A stretch of DNA of 64,000 nt from Rhizobium sp. BK316 (GTDB taxonomy: Bacteria; Pseudomonadota; Alphaproteobacteria; Rhizobiales; Rhizobiaceae). Location of the stretch: contig NZ_JACHZR010000007.1 in NCBI RefSeq assembly GCF_014193695.1, forward strand, positions 1 through 64,000. Reading direction: 5' to 3'. Below, piece after piece: positions 9,598-18,472 of the stretch (positions are counted from its first letter, which is position 1; each line of letters opens with the position of its first letter). Below the pieces are notes generated by a model. That model was not told the origin of the DNA, ran no database searches, and saw only the letters and a list, made by a program, of their open reading frames with translations. The position numbers and the translations under genes are program-made.

Positions 9598-10795
9598 GTT
9601 TCGGAAAACCGGTCGCCCAGAGCGCGGCGACGGCAAGCGTGCCGATCCCGCCGATGATGACGGCCGGGACAGCGCCGAAGACCGAAGCCATCGTGCCCGC
9701 CCTGAATTCTCCGAGCTCGTTGGACGCACCGACGAAGACCGTATTGACCGCGTTGACGCGACCGCGCAGATGATCCGGCGTCCAGAGCGCAATCAGGCTT
9801 TCGCGGACATAGACGGAGATCATGTCCGCAGCCCCCATGATGGCGAGGGCAGCGATGGAAACCTCGGTATTCGTCGACAGGCCGAACACGATCGTGCCGA
9901 GGCCGAAGATAGCCACGCCGATGAACATGTAGATCCCCGCCTTATGCTTCAGCGGATAGGCGGCAAGGAAGATTGCCATTATGATGGCGCCGACACCCGG
10001 TGCCGAACGAAGCAGACCAAGGCCCCAAGGTCCAAGTGTCAGGATGTCACGCGCAAAAATCGGCATTAGCGCAGTGGCGCCGCCGAGCAAAACAGCGAAG
10101 AGATCGAGCGAGATGGCGCCGAGCACCACCTTCTCCTCCCGGATATAGCGGAAGCCGCCGAGGATCATATCCCAGCTCTTGGCCTCGCCTGCCGTCTTCT
10201 GCGGCGGTTTGGGGATCATGTAGAGCAGGATCGCGCCGAGTGCGGAGAAGACGACGGCAACGACATAGGCGGTTGATGCGCTAACGCCATAAAGCAGACC
10301 GCCGAGCACAGGGCCGGTGATAGCCGCAAGCTGCCAGGAGGATGAGTTCCAGGCAATCGCGTTGGAAAGATCCCTTTCCGGTACGAGGTTCGGCGCGAGC
10401 GACTGCACGGCGGGCGTCATAAAAGCGCGCTCGATGCCGAAGATCAACAGCACAATGAAGACCGGGATCGGTGAAAATGTGCCGGTAATCGTCATTCCCA
10501 AGAGCGCAAGCGTGCAGAGCGCGCTGACCAGAGAACAGATCGAAGCGATGGCGCGACGATTGTGCTGATCGGCAGCGGAGCCGGTAACAAGGATCAGCAA
10601 GAGTGACGGCAGGAACTGCACGAGCCCGATCAGCCCGAGATAGATTGCGCTCCCTGTCTGATCATACATCTGCCAGCCGACCGCGACGCTGACGATCTGC
10701 TGCGAGAAGGAAAGCAGAAACTTCGCGAAGAAGAAACGGGTGTAGGACGGATGCCGGAACGCGGCAAAACGGTCTCCGGTGGGCGAAAGCGACAT
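9551..10795 (-). CDS. MFS transporter, EntS/enterobactin-exporter-like
   Basis: 414 residues from ATG 10795 (MSLSPTGDRFAAFRHPSYTRFF); longer in-frame starts add a non-conserved, non-hydrophobic leader. About 11-12 hydrophobic helices are evident. The loop GSAADQHNRRAIAS after helix 2 is the MFS motif A equivalent, and DHLRGRVNAVNTVFVGASNELGEFRAG is typical of the DUF894/EntS group. The substrate is unknown; siderophore or drug efflux are common in relatives, but no siderophore genes are nearby. It converges on the amidotransferase gene. Confidence 0.85.
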   Translation of the reverse strand: MSLSPTGDRFAAFRHPSYTRFFFAKFLLSFSQQIVSVAVGWQMYDQTGSAIYLGLIGLVQFLPSLLLILVTGSAADQHNRRAIASICSLVSALCTLALLGMTITGTFSPIPVFIVLLIFGIERAFMTPAVQSLAPNLVPERDLSNAIAWNSSSWQLAAITGPVLGGLLYGVSASTAYVVAVVFSALGAILLYMIPKPPQKTAGEAKSWDMILGGFRYIREEKVVLGAISLDLFAVLLGGATALMPIFARDILTLGPWGLGLLRSAPGVGAIIMAIFLAAYPLKHKAGIYMFIGVAIFGLGTIVFGLSTNTEVSIAALAIMGAADMISVYVRESLIALWTPDHLRGRVNAVNTVFVGASNELGEFRAGTMASVFGAVPAVIIGGIGTLAVAALWATGFPKLRKIDTLDAPVREAA

Positions 10796-10933
10796 ACAAG
10801 CTTTTCCGAGGAAACGGCGCCAAAGCCGTGCAAAAGCGGCCGTTAAACATGATTCATCGTGCGGTTCCACACGGCACTTGCTCGTTTAGTCGCCAATGTC
10901 TACATGTCTGTCAACAACGAATTGGAGACGACG

Positions 10934-11224
10934 ATGATTGCGCTGTTTCAAACCATTGATTTGGCTTTGCAACTTTATACTTGGATCCTGATTGCCAGCG
11001 CTATCTTCTCCTGGCTCTATGCATTCAACGTCATCAATTCCAGCAATCAGTTCGTCAATCAGGTCGGAACGTTCCTCTATAACGTCACTGAACCCCTGCT
11101 GCGCCCGATCCGTCGCCTGCTGCCCAATCTCGGCGGCATCGACATCTCGCCGATCATCCTTTTGCTGATCATCTTCTTCCTGCGTTCCTTCCTCTGGACG
11201 ACGATCTATCCGCTCGTCGCTTGA
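10934..11224 (+). CDS. YggT family membrane protein
   Basis: 96 residues from ATG 10934, chosen because a GGAG Shine-Dalgarno sequence lies at 10924-10927 and family homology starts here. Two hydrophobic segments ([16 protein letters not shown] and [18 protein letters not shown]) flank the conserved [12 protein letters not shown] motif. YggT proteins are found next to cell-division or DUF167 genes; osmotic or potassium-related roles were proposed for some. The downstream DUF167 gene overlaps it by 4 bases. Confidence 0.9.
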   Translation: MIALFQTIDLALQLYTWILIASAIFSWLYAFNVINSSNQFVNQVGTFLYNVTEPLLRPIRRLLPNLGGIDISPIILLLIIFFLRSFLWTTIYPLVA

Positions 11225-11532
11225 CCTCGCCCTGGAAGAAATTTGACGATCATATCCGCCTGGCCGTCCGGCTGACGCCGAATGGTGGGCGGAATGCCGT
11301 TGACGGAATCGAAGCCGATGGCGAAGGCGGGATGCTGCTGAAGGTCCGCGTCACTGCTGTCCCTGAAAAGGGAAAAGCCAACAAGGCGCTCATTGTCCTC
11401 GTTTCCAAATCGCTCGGCATCGCCAAATCCTCCGTCGATCTCGTCTCCGGCGACACATCGCGTAAAAAAATCCTCCGGATCGATGGCGACCCGGAGGATT
11501 TGATCAAAAAGCTTGAAACGCTTGTCGCCTGA
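11221..11532 (+). CDS. DUF167 (YggU) family protein
   Basis: 103 residues beginning at a TTG codon that overlaps the YggT stop (TTGA). The core [34 protein letters not shown] and [16 protein letters not shown] match the DUF167 fold. No reaction is known for the family. The yggT-DUF167 pair is conserved in many proteobacteria, and the overlap suggests translational coupling. The ppa gene converges on it from the other strand, with stop codons 3 bases apart. Confidence 0.9.
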   Translation: MTSPWKKFDDHIRLAVRLTPNGGRNAVDGIEADGEGGMLLKVRVTAVPEKGKANKALIVLVSKSLGIAKSSVDLVSGDTSRKKILRIDGDPEDLIKKLETLVA

Positions 11533-11535
11533 AGA

Positions 11536-12072
11536 TCAGGCCTTTTCCTTCTTGGCGCGTTCGATCGCTTCGAGGATGAGCGCGCCGGCTTCCTTGGAAT
11601 CGCCCCAGCCGTAGATCTTCACCCATTTGCCGGGTTCCAGATCCTTGTAGTGCTCGAAGAAGTGCTCGATCTGCTTCAGCGTAATTTCCGGAAGGTCGGT
11701 GTAGTCCGTGACCTTCTCATAGCGCAGCGTCAGCTTGGGCGACGGAACGGCAATGATCTTTTCGTCCTTGCCGGAATTGTCTTCCATCTTCAGAACGCCG
11801 ATCGGGCGGACGTTGATGACACAGCCCGGGACCAGCGGGCGGGTGCTGGCGATCAGGACGTCGATCGGGTCGCCGTCTTCCGAGAGCGTATGCGGTACAA
11901 AGCCATAGTTACCCGGATAGGTCATCGGCGTGTAGAGGAAACGGTCGACAACCAGCGTGCCGGCTTCCTTGTCCATTTCATACTTGATCGGATGACCGCC
12001 GACCGGAACCTCGACGATAACGTTGACATCTTCTGGTGGATTATTACCGATTGAAACGGCATCGATGCGCAT
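11536..12072 (-). CDS. ppa: Inorganic pyrophosphatase (family I)
   Basis: 178 residues, a normal length for a soluble hexameric family I pyrophosphatase. It hydrolyses pyrophosphate to orthophosphate and so drives biosynthesis. The metal-binding signature appears as DGDPIDVLI (about residues 66-74), with KYEMDKE and the substrate-binding [17 protein letters not shown] block before it and KVTDYTDLP after it. The gene is monocistronic by position: YggT/DUF167 converge from the left, and 148 bases of non-coding sequence lie upstream. Confidence 0.97.
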   Translation of the reverse strand: MRIDAVSIGNNPPEDVNVIVEVPVGGHPIKYEMDKEAGTLVVDRFLYTPMTYPGNYGFVPHTLSEDGDPIDVLIASTRPLVPGCVINVRPIGVLKMEDNSGKDEKIIAVPSPKLTLRYEKVTDYTDLPEITLKQIEHFFEHYKDLEPGKWVKIYGWGDSKEAGALILEAIERAKKEKA

Positions 12073-12220
12073 AGGAAACTCCCGCGAGGTTGAATTGCTC
12101 GCAGCCAGTTAATCGGTTTCATCCCGCAACGCAACATGCCTCGCAAGCAATGCTTAATATGCAAGGACACTCAAAAGTAGAATATTTGCAGCGTAAAATG
12201 GATCGGTTGCGAAGCCGTAA

Positions 12221-12727
12221 TCAGTTCCAGATGAAGCCGATCTTTTTGATCTGCTTATGGTCGAAATTTTCCATGCCTTCGCAGAAATCGATACCGCCAT
12301 GATCGCGATAAAAGCTGGCAGCCGTCTCGTTTTCTTCCAGGCACCAGACGACCATCCCGTTGCAACCGAGGGACTTCAGCAGTCGCCGGGCTTCGCCGAA
12401 AAGCAGTTTACCGAGGCCGATGCCCTGGTATTCCGGACGGAGGTAAAGCTCGTAGATTTCGCCTTCCTGCGGCAGCGCGCGGGCGCGATTGAGGCCGAGG
12501 GTCGCATAGCCCGCGACAGTGCCCGCCACATCGAGAACAAGCAACGTGGCAGGGCCACGTGTCGCCTTGCGCCACCAATTTTCCCCGCGGCGTTCGATCA
12601 TCTGGGTGAGTGCGCGATGCGGAATGATGCCTGCATAAGTATGCTGCCATGAAAGCCGATGGGCTTCCGAAATGGCTCGGGCATCATGCGGTTCGGCCCG
12701 CCGGACATCAATCGACAACGTCTTCAT
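12221..12727 (-). CDS. GNAT family N-acetyltransferase
   Basis: 168 residues from ATG 12727 (MKTLSIDVRRAEP); the longer open frame upstream is low in family similarity. The acetyl-CoA-binding motif A is ELYLRPEYQGIGLGKLLFGEARRLL, preceded by the beta4 strand VAGYATLGLNRA and followed by VWCLEENETAASFYRDHGG. The acceptor is unknown. A 16-base CtrA-type site lies about 100 bases upstream, next to a GAATC (GANTC) site, so cell-cycle control is possible but unproven. Confidence 0.87.
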   Translation of the reverse strand: MKTLSIDVRRAEPHDARAISEAHRLSWQHTYAGIIPHRALTQMIERRGENWWRKATRGPATLLVLDVAGTVAGYATLGLNRARALPQEGEIYELYLRPEYQGIGLGKLLFGEARRLLKSLGCNGMVVWCLEENETAASFYRDHGGIDFCEGMENFDHKQIKKIGFIWN

Positions 12728-12825
12728 AACGCTTACTCTGGTCCTGCCGGAGGCAATTAACCATATGCGCTGACCGCATCGTGATCGATTGCCCACAGAC
12801 TTGATATGTGGACGACAGATAAATT

Positions 12826-12841
12826 TTAACGCTTTTTTAAC
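12826..12841 (+). promoter_or_regulatory. Candidate CtrA-binding site
   Basis: TTAA (12826-12829), seven bases, TTAAC (12837-12841) matches the alphaproteobacterial CtrA consensus TTAA-N7-TTAAC exactly. It lies between the typA terminator and the divergent start of the GNAT gene at 12727, so the GNAT gene is the only plausible target. A GAATC methylation-type site follows at 12857. An AT-rich chance match cannot be excluded. Confidence 0.45.
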
Positions 12842-12876
12842 GATTGTCACAAGCCGGAATCGACGCAGCGCACAAT

Positions 12877-12906
12877 AAAAAACCCCGGCGCAACGGCCGG
12901 GGTTTT
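12877..12906 (-). terminator. Rho-independent terminator of typA
   Basis: The inverted repeat AACCCCGGC/GCCGGGGTT with a short loop ends in a run of T on the minus strand, 20 bases past the typA stop. It is the only clear stem-loop between typA and the GNAT gene. Confidence 0.85.
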
Positions 12907-12925
12907 AAGGGATGGCTCAAGGCTC

Positions 12926-14746
12926 TTAGAGCGCCGCCTTCGACTTTTCGAACCGCTTGCGGTCGTTTGCGTCGAGATACATCTTGCGAAGACGAATATT
13001 CTTCGGCGTCACTTCCATCAGCTCGTCGTCTTGGATCCAGGAGAGCGCACGATCAAGCGTCATGCGGATCGGCGGCGTCAGCTTCACCGCTTCGTCCTTG
13101 CCGGCGGCGCGGATGTTGGTGAGCTGCTTGCCCTTCAGGACGTTTACCTCAAGGTCGTTGTCGCGCGAATGGATGCCGATGATCATCCCGGCATAGACCT
13201 TTTCGCCCGGCTCGATGATCATCGGGCCACGATCTTCCAGGTTGAACATCGCATAAGCGACGGCTTCGCCGGAACCGTTGGCGAGCAGCACGCCATTGAC
13301 GCGGCCACCGATCACACCCTTGTAGGGCTGGTAGTCATGGAACAGGCGGTTCATGATCGCCGTGCCGCGCGTATCCGTCAGCAGCTCCGACTGGTAGCCG
13401 ATCAGGCCACGGGTCGGTGCGTAGAAACGCAGGCGAAGGCGGTTGCCGCCCGACGGGCGCAGCTCAGCCATTTCGGCCTTGCGCTCGGACATCTTCTGGA
13501 CGACGACACCGGAATGTTCTTCGTCGACGTCGATGACGACTTCTTCGATCGGCTCCAGAAGCTGGCCGCTTTCGTCCTTGTGCATCACGACGCGCGGACG
13601 TGACACGGCAAGCTCGAAGCCTTCACGACGCATGGTTTCGATGAGAACGGCGAGCTGAAGTTCGCCGCGGCCGGAAACGTAGAACGAATCCTTGCCTTCG
13701 GCTTCTTCGATCTTCAGGGCGACGTTGCCCTCGGCTTCCTTGAAGAGACGGTCGCGGATGACGCGGCTCGTCACCTTGTCGCCTTCGGTGCCCGCCAGCG
13801 GGCTGTCGTTGACGATGAAGGACATGGTAACCGTTGGCGGGTCGATTGGCTGCGCCTTCATGGCTTCCGAGACGGACGGATCGCAGAACGTATCGGCGAC
13901 AGTACCCTTGGAGAGACCAGCAATCGCGACGATGTCGCCCGCCTGCGCATCGTCGATCGGCTGACGCTCGATGCCGCGGAAGGCGAGGATCTTGGAAATA
14001 CGACCGGTTTCGATCAGCTTGCCATCCTGGCCGAGAACCTTGACGGCCTGGTTCGGCTTGATCGAGCCCGATGCGATACGGCCGGTGATGATACGGCCGA
14101 GGAAGGGGTTGGCTTCGAGAATGGTGCCGATCATGCGGAACGGACCTTCTTCGACGGTCGGCTCCGGAACATGCTTCAGCACTAGGTCGAGAAGCGGCGC
14201 AAGACCCTCATCCTTCGGTCCCTCTGGATTGACGTTCATCCAGCCGTCGCGGCCCGAACCGTACATGATCGGGAAGTCGAGCTGTTCGTCGGTTGCGTCG
14301 AGGTTTGCAAAGAGGTCGAAGACTTCGTTGATGACTTCTTCATGGCGGCCATCGGGGCGGTCGATTTTGTTGATCGCGACGATCGGGCGAAGGCCGACCT
14401 TCAGTGCCTTGGAGACGACGAACTTCGTCTGCGGCATCGGGCCTTCGGAGGAATCGACCAGAACGATCGCGCCATCCACCATCGAGAGAATGCGCTCGAC
14501 CTCACCGCCGAAGTCGGCGTGGCCGGGGGTGTCGACGATGTTGATACGGACACCCTTCCACTCGACCGAGGTCGCCTTGGCGAGAATGGTGATGCCGCGT
14601 TCCTTTTCGAGATCGTTCGAGTCCATCACGCGTTCTGCAACGCGCTGGTTCTCGCGGAACGAGCCGGACTGTTTCAGGAGCTCGTCGACGAGGGTCGTTT
14701 TGCCATGGTCAACGTGCGCGATGATCGCGATGTTGCGAAGTGCCAT
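12926..14746 (-). CDS. typA: Translational GTPase TypA/BipA
   Basis: 606 residues. TypA is a ribosome-binding GTPase of the EF-G family involved in stress growth and 50S assembly. G1 HVDHGKTT (residues 11-18), RGITI (50-54), G3 DTPGH (72-76) and G4 NKID (126-129) are intact. The EF-G-like domains and the TypA-specific C-terminal domain (TPPIRMTLDRALSWIQDDELMEVTPKNIRLRK) follow. The length is normal. It is monocistronic, with its own terminator. Confidence 0.97.
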   Translation of the reverse strand: MALRNIAIIAHVDHGKTTLVDELLKQSGSFRENQRVAERVMDSNDLEKERGITILAKATSVEWKGVRINIVDTPGHADFGGEVERILSMVDGAIVLVDSSEGPMPQTKFVVSKALKVGLRPIVAINKIDRPDGRHEEVINEVFDLFANLDATDEQLDFPIMYGSGRDGWMNVNPEGPKDEGLAPLLDLVLKHVPEPTVEEGPFRMIGTILEANPFLGRIITGRIASGSIKPNQAVKVLGQDGKLIETGRISKILAFRGIERQPIDDAQAGDIVAIAGLSKGTVADTFCDPSVSEAMKAQPIDPPTVTMSFIVNDSPLAGTEGDKVTSRVIRDRLFKEAEGNVALKIEEAEGKDSFYVSGRGELQLAVLIETMRREGFELAVSRPRVVMHKDESGQLLEPIEEVVIDVDEEHSGVVVQKMSERKAEMAELRPSGGNRLRLRFYAPTRGLIGYQSELLTDTRGTAIMNRLFHDYQPYKGVIGGRVNGVLLANGSGEAVAYAMFNLEDRGPMIIEPGEKVYAGMIIGIHSRDNDLEVNVLKGKQLTNIRAAGKDEAVKLTPPIRMTLDRALSWIQDDELMEVTPKNIRLRKMYLDANDRKRFEKSKAAL

Positions 14747-14905
14747 TTGTCATAATCTCTGAGGCTGGGGCGCTACGCTTAGTGGACGCGCCATTTATGT
14801 TTGGCGCGCTCATACCGTTTTTTTCGCGATTGCGAAAGGGGGTGGCACGCGAAAGCTGCGGCATGGCCGTCACCATGCCGCTTTGCTCTATGTCATCAAA
14901 CTGTC

Positions 14906-16993
14906 TTATGCGTCGCTACCTGTCAATTCCTCGAAGGTCGCAAGCCCCTTTTTGACGAGCATGGCGTCGGGGCTCGGCAGCTTGCCGCGGAAAGCCTTGT
15001 AGGCATCTTCCGGATCGACGGAGCCACCGGTGGAGTAGATGTTCTCGCGAAGCTTCCTGGCCATTTCGCCATTAAAGGCATCGCCCGTCTCTTCGAAGGC
15101 GGCGAAGGCATCGGCATCGAGCACTTCAGACCACATGTAGGAATAGTAGCCTGCCGAATAGCCGCCGGAGAAAATATGCTGGAAGTGCGGCGTGGCATGA
15201 CGCATGACGATCGATTTCGGCATGCCGATCTCCGAGAGCACCTCAGCCTGGACTGCCATCGGATCATCCACCTTGTCACGCGTATGGAAAGCCATGTCGA
15301 CAAGCGCCGAAGAGGTAAACTCCACCGTGTTAAAGCCGGAATTGAAGGTACGCGCTGCCAGGACCTTGTCGAGCAGCGCCTGCGGCATCGGTTCCCCGGT
15401 TTCGAAATGCACAGCATATTTCTTGAGGACATCGGGAACCGTCAGCCAGTGTTCGTAGAGCTGTGAGGGTAGCTCCACGAAATCGCGCGAGACGGCTGTG
15501 CCGGCGACCGAGGGATAGGTGACGTTGGACAAGATACCGTGCAGCGCGTGGCCGAACTCATGGAACAGGGTGCGCGCATCATCAAGTGAAAGCAGAGCCG
15601 GCTTGCCTTCGGCAGGCTTTGCGAAGTTACAGACATTGTAGATGATCGGCAGCTCGCCGTGATGACCGTTCTTCAGCACCAGCTTGTGCTGCGACTGGAA
15701 GGAACTCATCCAGGCACCTGAACGCTTCGAGCCGCGGGCGAAATAGTCGCCGAGGAAGAGGGCGACCAGCTTGTCGTCGCGGTCGCGGATCTCGAAGACG
15801 CGCACGTCGGGATGATAGGCAGCAATGCCCTTCTTCTCCACGGCACGAATGCCGAACAGCCGGCCGGCAACGTCAAAGCAGGCATCGATGATCTTTTCGA
15901 GCTGCAGATAGGGTTTCAATTCCGCTTCCGAGAAATTGAACCGCTGCGCCCGGATCTTCTCCGCATAATGGCGCCAGTCCCAGGGCATAACCTCATGGTT
16001 CTTGCCCTCGGCAGCGATCAAACCGGCAATATCGGCTTCCTCCTCCTTGGCACGCTTCACGGCCCTTGCCCAGACGGCACGCAGCAGATCGTTCACGGCC
16101 TCTGGCGTCTTTGCCATCGTGTTGTCGAGCTTCAGTTCCGCAAAATTGCCGTATCCAAGGAGCTTCGCCACCTCGTCACGGAGAGCAAGCGTCTCGCGAA
16201 TGATGCTCCTGTTGTCAGTCGCGCCGGCATTTTCACCGCGCGCCACCCAAGCTTTGAAGGCCTGCTCGCGAAGATCGCGCCGCTCCGAAAAAGTGAGGAA
16301 TGGCTCGATGATCGAGCGCGACAGCGTTACGGCATATCTGCCGTCCTCGCCGCGCTCGCGGGCAGCAGCCGCCATCGCGTCGCGCAGGAAATCGGGAATG
16401 CCGGCGAGTTCGTCTTCACTGGAGAGGATCAGTGACCAGCTCTTCTCGTCGGCCAGCACGTTCTGTCCGAAGCCGGTGCTGAGGCCGGCGAGTTTTTCAT
16501 TGATCGCAGCAAGCTTCTCCTGCTCCGCCTTAGGCAGCTTGGCGCCGGATTTGACGAAGCCTTTCCAATGCCGTTCCAGCACCCGCGTCTGTTCCAGCGT
16601 CAGCCCAAGGCTTTCACGTTTTTCCCAGAGCGCATCGATGCGTTTGAACAGGTCGGCATTCATGCCAATCTTCGAATAATGCCGCGACATCTTCGGCGAA
16701 ATATCCCGTTCCAGTGCCTGAATGACGTCGTTGGTATGGGCACCAGCGCGGTTCCAGAAAAGAGCGGAAACGCGCGACAGCTCATCGCCGGCGATTTCGA
16801 GCGCTACGACCGTATTGTCGAAGGTCGGTTCCTGCCCGTTACCGGCGATCTCGTCGATCTCTCTTTCGTGCGAGGCAAGAGCAGCCTCGAAGGCAGCCTC
16901 GAAATCGCCATCGGCAACCGCATCAAAACGCGGCAGTCCATGAAGGCCATTCCAGCTGACAAGTGCCTGATTGAATTGACTGGGAGAAGACAT
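14906..16993 (-). CDS. M3 family oligopeptidase (Dcp/PrlC-like zinc metallopeptidase)
   Basis: 695 residues, typical of M3A peptidases. The zinc-binding HEFGH is at residues 478-482 (TLFHEFGHALHGIL), and the third ligand region follows. GAWMSSFQSQHK and the C-terminal FQHIFSGGYSAGYYSYMWSEVLDADAF block are strongly conserved in this family. No signal peptide is seen, so the enzyme is cytoplasmic and probably degrades short peptides. It could be annotated as peptidyl-dipeptidase Dcp or oligopeptidase A; sequence alone does not settle which. Confidence 0.93.
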   Translation of the reverse strand: MSSPSQFNQALVSWNGLHGLPRFDAVADGDFEAAFEAALASHEREIDEIAGNGQEPTFDNTVVALEIAGDELSRVSALFWNRAGAHTNDVIQALERDISPKMSRHYSKIGMNADLFKRIDALWEKRESLGLTLEQTRVLERHWKGFVKSGAKLPKAEQEKLAAINEKLAGLSTGFGQNVLADEKSWSLILSSEDELAGIPDFLRDAMAAAARERGEDGRYAVTLSRSIIEPFLTFSERRDLREQAFKAWVARGENAGATDNRSIIRETLALRDEVAKLLGYGNFAELKLDNTMAKTPEAVNDLLRAVWARAVKRAKEEEADIAGLIAAEGKNHEVMPWDWRHYAEKIRAQRFNFSEAELKPYLQLEKIIDACFDVAGRLFGIRAVEKKGIAAYHPDVRVFEIRDRDDKLVALFLGDYFARGSKRSGAWMSSFQSQHKLVLKNGHHGELPIIYNVCNFAKPAEGKPALLSLDDARTLFHEFGHALHGILSNVTYPSVAGTAVSRDFVELPSQLYEHWLTVPDVLKKYAVHFETGEPMPQALLDKVLAARTFNSGFNTVEFTSSALVDMAFHTRDKVDDPMAVQAEVLSEIGMPKSIVMRHATPHFQHIFSGGYSAGYYSYMWSEVLDADAFAAFEETGDAFNGEMARKLRENIYSTGGSVDPEDAYKAFRGKLPSPDAMLVKKGLATFEELTGSDA

Positions 16994-17119
16994 ATGAAAG
17001 TCCTTTATGCCGGCAAGTGGATCGGTAATATAGGAAGGCCGTCACAGAATTGATATGTGGGTAACTTGGACTTTTGCCCGCCTGGCTGAATCTTAAGGGC
17101 AAGAATTGATACATGAAAA

Positions 17120-17135
17120 TTAACCAATCGTTAAC
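17120..17135 (+). promoter_or_regulatory. Candidate CtrA-binding site
   Basis: TTAA (17120-17123), CCAATCG, TTAAC (17131-17135) is an exact TTAA-N7-TTAAC match, 58 bases before the start of the unknown 17,193 gene. GAATC (GANTC, CcrM-type) sites flank it at 17088 and 17145. The combination is what cell-cycle promoters of alphaproteobacteria look like, but regulation is inferred. Confidence 0.5.
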
Positions 17136-17192
17136 GATTGACGCGAATCGGGCCGAGACGCTAGTTTCCCTTTAATCTTCATGTAAGAGGAC

Positions 17193-17645
17193 ATGCGCAT
17201 GGAAATTTTTTCCCTGCGGTCTTCTCAGACTTTGCTATTCAAAAACAATCCCAATAATAACGCAAAAAGTTCGAAGACCGCTGATATTACAATCGGACCC
17301 AAGCCGGCTGTCACCCAAGGTTCGTTCCAGATCGACGATTCTGACAAAGGGCAGGCGCTCGATTTTACGGCCGTCAGCCCGGGTGAATTGCGCAGCTATG
17401 CACGCCAGAGCTACGATAACGGCCTGATCGATCAGAAAACGTTTGCAGCAATATCCGAACCGCTTCCGATGCACGCGATCGATCCGCTCGGCAATGTCAT
17501 CGATCTATCCAACGTCACCGACGGCACGAGCTTCAACTTCCTCGACTACTATCGCAGCCAGCTTCAGATCGCCATGTCGATCGGCGATCCGAACGAGGTT
17601 CAGACGCTGAATTCGGTCGTTGGTTTCCTGGGCAGTGAGGCCTGA
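17193..17645 (+). CDS. Conserved-looking hypothetical protein, possible CtrA target
   Basis: 150 residues (148 from ATG 17199); AGAGGA precedes the start. I do not recognise a family. The N-terminal third is polar and Asn/Lys-rich (KNNPNNNAKSSK), so probably disordered. The rest looks folded: SPGELRSYARQSYDNGLIDQ and FNFLDYYRSQLQIAMSIGD. There is no signal peptide or membrane segment. Codon use matches the neighbours, which argues for a real gene. A CtrA-type site lies just upstream. It abuts, tail to tail, the LysE gene on the other strand. Confidence 0.75.
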   Translation: MRMEIFSLRSSQTLLFKNNPNNNAKSSKTADITIGPKPAVTQGSFQIDDSDKGQALDFTAVSPGELRSYARQSYDNGLIDQKTFAAISEPLPMHAIDPLGNVIDLSNVTDGTSFNFLDYYRSQLQIAMSIGDPNEVQTLNSVVGFLGSEA

Positions 17646-18287
17646 TCAGGCCTTCCGCCAGCCGAGCAGACCGGGCGTGGCGTGCCACAGCGCCTGCACG
17701 GCAAAACCCATGAAGAGCACGCCCGAGCAACGGACGATCAAACGTTCATGCGCGCGGTAGAAGCGGCGCACAACGCCGGCGCCGATGATGCCGATCAGGA
17801 TGATATCCGCCGTGATGAAGCCCACGAAGGAAACACTGAGCAACATCGGCAGCGCCTGGAAATCGAGCGCGTTCGCAGAGCCCGCAACTAATGCCGTGAA
17901 CGTGGCGAGCGCCACTGGATAGCCCTTCGGATTGGTGACGCCGAAGATCAGCCCACGTCGGAAAGGCCGCTCCACCACCATCAATGCCTGCCCCTCCGCT
18001 TTCGGCTTAGCATTGACGGCGCTCCAGCCGATCCAGGCAAGATAGAAACCGCAGGCGAGCCCGAGCAGGTCGAACACGAAAGTGCCTATGGTCTTCGCCC
18101 CGACGATCGCGACCAGCGCCAGTCCCGACCAGATAAGATCGCCGACGAGATGGCCCATCATGAAGAAGGCGCCTGCCTTGCGGCCCTGCCCGGCGCCAAT
18201 GCCGAGAAGCTGCAGGAAGGCCGGACCGGGAATGAGCACATAGAAAAGCGCCGCCAGAAAGGCGCTGAGAAGCAGGGATTGCGGCAT
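17646..18287 (-). CDS. LysE/RhtB family amino-acid exporter
   Basis: 213 residues from ATG 18287 (MPQSLLLSAFLAALF). Six hydrophobic helices, the early PGPAFLQLLGIGAGQGRKAG segment and GVTNPKGYPVALATFTAL are LysE-family features. It exports an amino acid or derivative; the substrate is not determinable. A second, distinct LysE-family gene lies at 20.8 kb. Transcription from argG is probably stopped by the long hairpin just upstream. Confidence 0.88.
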   Translation of the reverse strand: MPQSLLLSAFLAALFYVLIPGPAFLQLLGIGAGQGRKAGAFFMMGHLVGDLIWSGLALVAIVGAKTIGTFVFDLLGLACGFYLAWIGWSAVNAKPKAEGQALMVVERPFRRGLIFGVTNPKGYPVALATFTALVAGSANALDFQALPMLLSVSFVGFITADIILIGIIGAGVVRRFYRAHERLIVRCSGVLFMGFAVQALWHATPGLLGWRKA

Positions 18288-18373
18288 GGAAATGCTCCAG
18301 TGATGACGGCTCAGCTTATGCGACAGCCCTGCCGCGTCAAGACGTAGCAACCTGCAATCGGTGCGAAAAAGAA

Positions 18374-18453
18374 AAGGCCCGCGTTCCGTGAACTGCCCCC
18401 GAAGGTTGTCGTCCAACTTTCGGGGGTCAGTTCACGGAGCGGCGGGCCTCTTT
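18374..18453 (-). terminator. Unusually long hairpin terminator downstream of argG
   Basis: Left arm 18375-18408 and right arm 18412-18450 pair over more than 30 bases (for example CCGTGAACTG with CAGTTCACGG, and CCCCCGAA with TTCGGGGG), with a very short loop. On the minus strand the stem is followed by TTTTCTTTTT, so it acts as a terminator for argG. On the plus strand a weaker T run also follows. Confidence 0.8.
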
Positions 18454-18472
18454 GAGATCGGTCTGAAGCCGC

